Part shown: in pieces, positions 53,900-57,859 of the stretch
How the letters are laid out: each line of letters begins with the position of its first letter
Position numbering within the stretch: the stretch's first letter is position 1
From: Streptomyces rubiginosohelvolus
Lineage (GTDB): Bacteria > Actinomycetota > Actinomycetes > Streptomycetales > Streptomycetaceae
Direction: 5' to 3'
Assembly (NCBI RefSeq): GCF_014649875.1
Contig: NZ_BMTW01000010.1
Location: forward strand, 197,031-254,889
Length of the DNA: 57,859 nt
The notes under the pieces: generated by a model
Told to the model about the DNA's origin: nothing
What the model saw: the letters and a program-made list of their open reading frames with translations, nothing else
The model's database searches: none
Made by a program: the position numbers and the translations under genes

Positions 53900-54667
53900 T
53901 TGTCCATCTGGGAAATACTCGCCGTCTTCGCGGCCGGAGTCGGCGCGGGCACGATCAACACGATCGTCGGCTCGGGCACCCTGATCACCTTCCCCGTCCT
54001 GCTCGCCACCGGCCTCCCCCCGGTCACGGCGACGGTCTCCAACGCGCTGGGCCTCATCCCCGGCTCCATCAGCGGAGCCATCGGCTACCGCAAGGAACTG
54101 GCCGGGCAACGCCGCCGCATCATCAAATTGGGCATCGGAGCCGCCATCGGCGGCCTCACCGGAGCCACGCTCCTGCTCGCCCTGCCCTCCACCGCCTTCG
54201 AGACGATCGTCCCGGTCCTGGTCGCCATGGCGCTCGTCCTCGTCATCCTGCAACCACGCATCAGCAAAGCCGTGCAACGCCGCCGCGAACACACCGGCAC
54301 CGAGGCCCGCACCGACGGCGGCCCGCTCCTGTTCACCGGCCTCATGCTCGCCAGCGTCTACGGCGGCTACTTCACCGCCGCCCAGGGGATCATCTACCTC
54401 TCGCTGATGGGCATGCTGCTCGACGACACGATGCAGCGCCTCAACGCGGTCAAGAACGTCTTGGCCGCCATCGTCAACAGCATCGCGGCGCTGTTCTTCC
54501 TCTTCGTCGCCCACTTCGACTGGACGGCCGTCGCCCTCATCGCGGTCGGCTCGGCCATCGGCGGCCAGATAGGCGCCAAGGTCGGCCGCCGCCTGAGCCC
54601 CACCGTCCTGCGCGCCCTCATCGTGGCCGTCGGTACGGTGGCCATCGTCCAGCTGCTGCTCCGCTGA
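53900..54667 (+). CDS. TauE/SafE family permease
   Basis: 255 aa. The TTG at 53900 is preferred because AAGGAG ends directly before the ATG at 53894 (zero spacing), whereas it is well spaced from TTG. Eight membrane helices. N-terminal signature GAGTINTIVGSGTLITFPVLLATG and a repeat of the same half later (GGYFTAAQGIIYLSLMG). The family moves sulfite, sulfonates or organosulfur anions. Specificity is unknown. Confidence 0.88.
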   Translation: MSIWEILAVFAAGVGAGTINTIVGSGTLITFPVLLATGLPPVTATVSNALGLIPGSISGAIGYRKELAGQRRRIIKLGIGAAIGGLTGATLLLALPSTAFETIVPVLVAMALVLVILQPRISKAVQRRREHTGTEARTDGGPLLFTGLMLASVYGGYFTAAQGIIYLSLMGMLLDDTMQRLNAVKNVLAAIVNSIAALFFLFVAHFDWTAVALIAVGSAIGGQIGAKVGRRLSPTVLRALIVAVGTVAIVQLLLR

Positions 54668-54729
54668 CGCACGTGGGCCCGCCCCCTCCCGGGGACGGGC
54701 CCGTACATCCATCATCGGGCGTACGCCGA

Positions 54730-55242
54730 CTACGCCGCCGCGGCCGCCCGGTCCAGCCACTCGGGCAGCTCCGCCCGGTCGCCGGCCCCCATCGCCAGCA
54801 GCATCGCCTCGGCGGGGGAGGGCACGAACGGCTGCTTCAGCAGCGGCATCCCAGCCTGCTCGGGCGTCCGGGCCGCCTTGCGGTGGTTGTCCTCGGCACA
54901 GGAGGCCACCGTGTTCAGCCAGGTGTCCTGCCCGCCCTGGGCACGCGGCACCACATGGTCGACGGTGGACGCCGGCCGTCCGCAGTACGCGCACCGGTGC
55001 TGGTCCCGTATGAGCACACCCCTTCTGGACCACGGGGCCTGTCTTCGGAACGGCACCCGTACGTACCGGCAGAGCCTGATCACCCGGGGCGCCGGAATGT
55101 CCACGGCGGCACCACGCATACGGAGCTCGGGATGCGACTGCTCGACGACGGCCTTGTCCGTCAGGATCAGGACCACCGCACGGTTGAGCGTCACTGTCGA
55201 CAGCGGCTCGAAGCTCGCGTTGAGAACCAGCGTGTCACGCAT
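54730..55242 (-). CDS. HNH endonuclease family protein
   Basis: 170 aa from ATG 55242, with GGGAGG upstream. N-terminal MRDTLVLNASFEPLSTVTLNRAV is the typical start. The HNH core reads CAYCGRPASTVDHVVPRAQGGQD ... NTVASCAEDNHRKAA. The second CxxC lost a cysteine (CAED), so zinc binding may be altered though D-H and N-H elements remain. Often annotated as HNH endonuclease in Streptomyces. Its DNA target and role are unknown. Confidence 0.88.
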   Translation of the reverse strand: MRDTLVLNASFEPLSTVTLNRAVVLILTDKAVVEQSHPELRMRGAAVDIPAPRVIRLCRYVRVPFRRQAPWSRRGVLIRDQHRCAYCGRPASTVDHVVPRAQGGQDTWLNTVASCAEDNHRKAARTPEQAGMPLLKQPFVPSPAEAMLLAMGAGDRAELPEWLDRAAAAA

Positions 55243-55320
55243 CCTGCCCACCTCCCGTGTGCCGCCCGCCCCCTGGCAGGCCCGGATCAACTCTGGCTGG
55301 GCAGGCCGCGATGGACAACG

Positions 55321-55367
55321 CAATAAAAAATGCCCTGCTCTGATCTCTCCAAGACCAGAGCAGGGCA
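55321..55367 (-). terminator. U-tract intrinsic terminator of PEBP gene
   Basis: A 12-bp stem (55331-55342 / 55356-55367), read on the minus strand, is followed immediately by a run of six T (55330-55325) and TATT. It is a canonical rho-independent terminator, the only one with a clear U-tract in the window. Confidence 0.85.
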
Positions 55368-55380
55368 AACAGCAGACGAA

Positions 55381-55917
55381 CTAATCGCCGGCGGGAGCCC
55401 GGTACTCACCGATCAGCTGCGCACGCCCGAGCGCGTGGAACCGGAGGTTGAACCCGACCACCGCGGGCGAGGAATCACTGTCGATCCCGAGCGTCTCGGT
55501 GTCCACCGCGTACACGGTGAACACGTACCGGTGGTTCTCGCCGGCCGGCGGCGCGGCGCCGCCGAACTCCTTCGACCCGTAGTCGTTACGCGCCTGAACG
55601 GCGCCCTCGGGCAGCCCCTTGAACTCCCCGCTGCCCGCACCGGCCGGCAACTCGGTCACCGAGACCGGGAGGTCGAAGAGCACCCAGTGCCAGAACCCGC
55701 TGCCCGTCGGCGCGTCCGGGTCGAAGCACGTCACGGCGAAACTCTTGGTCCCCTCGGGGAAACCCTCCCACCGCAGCTGCGGCGAAGTGTTCCCGGCCGC
55801 AAGCACCTGAGCGTCGCCCAGCACGGCCCCCGGCGCGAGGTCGTCGCTCACCACGGTGAACGCCGGTACCTCCGGATGGAAGTCATGCGGCAGCGGGGCC
55901 CTGTTCGGCTCGGTCAC
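55381..55917 (-). CDS. YbhB/YbcL family PEBP-fold protein
   Basis: 178 aa. GTG 55917 is preferred to GTG 55926 because AGGAGAG is about eight bases from it and only two from the other. PEBP features: SPQLRWEGFPEGTKSFAVTCFDPDAPTGSGFWHWVLFDLP, then YGSKEFGGAAPPAGENHRYVFTVYA. Bacterial members are small cytosolic or secreted proteins related to Raf kinase inhibitors, with no fixed function. Confidence 0.9.
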   Translation of the reverse strand: MTEPNRAPLPHDFHPEVPAFTVVSDDLAPGAVLGDAQVLAAGNTSPQLRWEGFPEGTKSFAVTCFDPDAPTGSGFWHWVLFDLPVSVTELPAGAGSGEFKGLPEGAVQARNDYGSKEFGGAAPPAGENHRYVFTVYAVDTETLGIDSDSSPAVVGFNLRFHALGRAQLIGEYRAPAGD

Positions 55918-56004
55918 GTCTCGCACCTCTCCTGATCGGTTCGTCTGCCTTCTTCCCCGACTGTAGGGGGCGTACCGCCCTCGTTCCGGAGGGCTTACCG
56001 CCGC

Positions 56005-56787
56005 CTAGAGCCAGTTGCGCTGACCGCCGACCTGGGCGAGCCACTGGTTGAGGTACGCCGCCCAGTCGGTCTGCTGGTAGTCGTGCAGCCCCACCTTGAA
56101 CGCGCGGTAGGAGTCGCTGCCCTCGCTGAACAGCCCCGGCTTCTTGTCCATCTCCAGGACGACGTCCATCTCACGGTCGTCGGCGACGAAGGTCAGCTCC
56201 ACCTGGTTCAGCCCGCGGTACTGCGCCGGCGGGACGAACTCGATCTCCTGGTAGAACGGCAGCCGCTGACGCGTCCCGCGGATGTGCCCGCGCTCCATGT
56301 CCGCGCTGCGGAAGCCGAAGCCCAGCTGCCGGAAGGCATTGAGGATGGCCTCCTGCGCCGGCAGCGGGTGCACGTTGATCGGGTCCAGGTCACCGGAGTC
56401 CAGCGCCCGGGCGATCTCCAGCTCGGTGGTCACCCCGATGTTCATCCCGCGCAGCTGCTGGCCGCCGAACATCGTGATCGGCGTCTCCCACGGGATCTCC
56501 AGACCGAACGGCACCACGTGCACCGCGCCCGCCTGCACCTCGAAGGCGCCGCCGAGGTTCAGCTTGGTGAACTCGATGTCCTGCTTGGTCTCCTGGTCAG
56601 CGCTCTCCACCTCGACCCGCGCCTGGAGCCCGACGTTGAGTCCCTCGATCTGCTGGGCGACCGAACCGCCCTGGATCCGCACCTCGCCCTGGACGACCCC
56701 ACCGGGGACGACATTCACCTCGGTGAGCTCGGTCTCCACCGAGGCACCGCCGGCACCCATGCTCGCGAGCAGCCGCTTGAAGCCCAT
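56005..56787 (-). CDS. Spo0M-family (sporulation-control) protein
   Basis: 260 aa from ATG 56787, five bases after AAGGAG. An arrestin-like N-terminal half (MGFKRLLASMGAGGASVET; VVPGGVVQGEVRIQGGSVAQQIEGLNVGLQARVEVE) leads into a second beta-domain (PWETPITMFGGQQLRGMNIGVTTELEIARALD) and a C-terminal tail (YQQTDWAAYLNQWLAQVGG). Spo0M affects sporulation in Bacillus. In Streptomyces its homologue is uncharacterised. Confidence 0.9.
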   Translation of the reverse strand: MGFKRLLASMGAGGASVETELTEVNVVPGGVVQGEVRIQGGSVAQQIEGLNVGLQARVEVESADQETKQDIEFTKLNLGGAFEVQAGAVHVVPFGLEIPWETPITMFGGQQLRGMNIGVTTELEIARALDSGDLDPINVHPLPAQEAILNAFRQLGFGFRSADMERGHIRGTRQRLPFYQEIEFVPPAQYRGLNQVELTFVADDREMDVVLEMDKKPGLFSEGSDSYRAFKVGLHDYQQTDWAAYLNQWLAQVGGQRNWL

Positions 56788-56874
56788 AGTCACTCCTTCT
56801 TGGTCCTGACCCCTACATACGCGCCACGACGGTAGCCGGTTCCCGCCGGAGCGATCCCAGTACCCTCGGACGCC

Positions 56875-57528
56875 ATGACCAAAAGCCCGGACCGCACTCC
56901 ACTGACGCGAGACTTCTTCGACCGCGACGTCCTGGAGGTCGCCCCGGACCTGCTCGGCCGCACCCTCGTACGCAGGGAGCCGACGGGCACGATCGAGCTG
57001 CGCCTGACCGAGGTGGAGGCGTACGCGGGTGAGATCGACCCGGGTTCGCATGCTTTCCGCGGCCGCACGGCCCGCAACAGCACGATGTTCGGCCCGCCCG
57101 GCCACACGTACGTCTACTTCACGTACGGGATGTGGCACTGCCTCAACCTGGTCTGCGGCCCGGAGGGGCATGCCAGTGGAGTCCTGCTCCGGGCCGGCGA
57201 GATCAACGTCGGCGCCCACCTGGCACGCGACCGACGCATCTCGGCCCGCAACGACAAGGAACTGGCCAAAGGCCCGGCCCGCCTCGCCACCGCCCTCGAT
57301 GTCGACCGCGACCTGAACGGCAGCGACCTCTTCGGCGGCCCCACCCCGGCGCTGTCGATCCTGCACGGCACCCCGCCGCCTTCTGACCTCGTACGGAGCG
57401 GCCCCCGCACCGGAGTGGGCGGCGACGGAGCCCACCAGCCGTGGCGCTTCTGGATCGAGGGGGACCCCACGGTGAGTCCGTACCGCGCCCACGCACCGCG
57501 CCATCGGCAGAGCCGCAAGGCGACTTGA
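56875..57528 (+). CDS. DNA-3-methyladenine glycosylase (Mpg/AAG type)
   Basis: 217 aa. AAG motifs: LLGRTLVRR, LTEVEAYAGEIDPGSHAFRGRTARNSTMFG (catalytic Glu region), GHTYVYFTYGMWHCLNLVC, VLLRAGE, and a late KGPARLATALDVD. It removes alkylated bases (3-methyladenine, hypoxanthine) in base excision repair. A TACCCT at 56861-56866 ends eight bases before the ATG, suggesting a near-leaderless transcript. Confidence 0.94.
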   Translation: MTKSPDRTPLTRDFFDRDVLEVAPDLLGRTLVRREPTGTIELRLTEVEAYAGEIDPGSHAFRGRTARNSTMFGPPGHTYVYFTYGMWHCLNLVCGPEGHASGVLLRAGEINVGAHLARDRRISARNDKELAKGPARLATALDVDRDLNGSDLFGGPTPALSILHGTPPPSDLVRSGPRTGVGGDGAHQPWRFWIEGDPTVSPYRAHAPRHRQSRKAT

Positions 57529-57565
57529 CGCGCCCTCGGCGGAGCCCTAATGTAGTCCGAGCCGC

Positions 57566-57859
57566 TTGACACGGGTACAGCTCTCGGCACAGTCCATCGG
57601 ACCGGACCGAGCCACTCGAAGCGGCCACACCACCACCTACGACTCACCCTGGCGGGTGCGAGTTCGGCATGCCCGTAATTCGCCCTATCGGCTCGATTAT
57701 GAGCTGCCAAGAGAATCGGTTAACGTAGTGGACACGCCGAAAGGCAAGGCCACTCCACAGGCCACCGGAAATCGAATTCGGACCGGAAACGGAACGAAAA
57801 AGAGTCTGGTAAAGTTGGAACCGCCGGAAAGGGAAAACGCGAAAGCGAAGAACCTGGAA
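57566..57859 (+). promoter_or_regulatory. rRNA operon promoter/leader region (16S gene lies beyond the window)
   Basis: TTGACA at 57566-57571 with CACAGT at 57588-57593, TAACGT at 57721-57726, and TAAAGT at 57810-57815 look like stacked promoters. The AG-rich segment from ~57765 on (GGAAACGGAACG, GTCTGGTAAAG, GGAAAGGGAAAACGCGAAAGC) matches my memory of the conserved leader upstream of Streptomyces 16S genes. Gap 57529-57859 holds no coding frame. Confidence 0.8.

Overview
The window is core chromosome from a Streptomyces or a very close relative. GC content is very high with strong third-position GC bias. GTG and TTG starts are frequent, and terminators are long GC-rich hairpins. It carries a chaplin (chpE), the actinobacterial GATC-binding nucleoid protein Gbn, and several conserved Streptomyces small proteins. 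From memory, the gene order matches the S. coelicolor SCO1793-SCO1840 block (chpE = SCO1800, fabG/inhA = SCO1815/1814, moaA = SCO1821, gbn = SCO1839). I could not check this by alignment.

Layout. 1-4.2 kb: zinc metallopeptidase, ABC-F ATPase behind a possible leaderless mini-ORF, gbn, enoyl-CoA hydratase-like protein. 4.2-7.5 kb: an Asp23/Gls24-AmaP envelope cluster of five overlapping or close genes plus one divergent gene. 7.5-15 kb (minus strand): SDR, GH15 glycosidase, SURF1, zinc-ribbon protein, DEDDh-BRCT exonuclease, and a bacterial RING-finger protein with a TerD-like segment. 15.3-21 kb: sterol-desaturase-like enzyme, lysoplasmalogenase, secreted subtilisin, DUF485/acetate symporter pair. 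21-28 kb: moaA, three small proteins, tyrS, the TldD/TldE protease pair.

28.0-34.8 kb holds the most unusual element. It is a tightly coupled two-gene operon between tldD and fabG. The first gene encodes a 1755-aa STAND/AAA-type ATPase with a second, degenerate NTPase-like module and winged-helix segments. The second encodes a 505-aa protein ending in an R-N-x3-H motif typical of HEPN ribonucleases. I infer a sensor-plus-effector conflict or antiphage system that I cannot match to a named one.

35-45.5 kb: fabG-fabI (FAS II), a secreted small protein, a GntR/MFS divergent pair with a perfect palindrome in the promoter, two microproteins, SixA phosphatase, serB, an FHA-ABC exporter, a secreted SLT protein. 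45.8-57.5 kb: a QueA-like enzyme coupled to an SDR, a GAF histidine kinase/LuxR regulator pair, chpE with a field of dispersed Streptomyces repeats, ABC ATPase, NfeD and SPFH genes, a TauE/SafE permease, HNH protein, PEBP-family protein, Spo0M-like protein, and a 3-methyladenine glycosylase. The last ~330 bp look like the promoter/leader of a ribosomal RNA operon whose 16S gene lies just beyond the window.

A recurrent regulatory theme is a TANNNT -10 box about seven bases upstream of an ATG/GTG with no Shine-Dalgarno, implying leaderless mRNAs (SURF1, sterol desaturase, MFS, sensor kinase, NfeD and others). Another is a series of long perfect hairpins between convergent genes.
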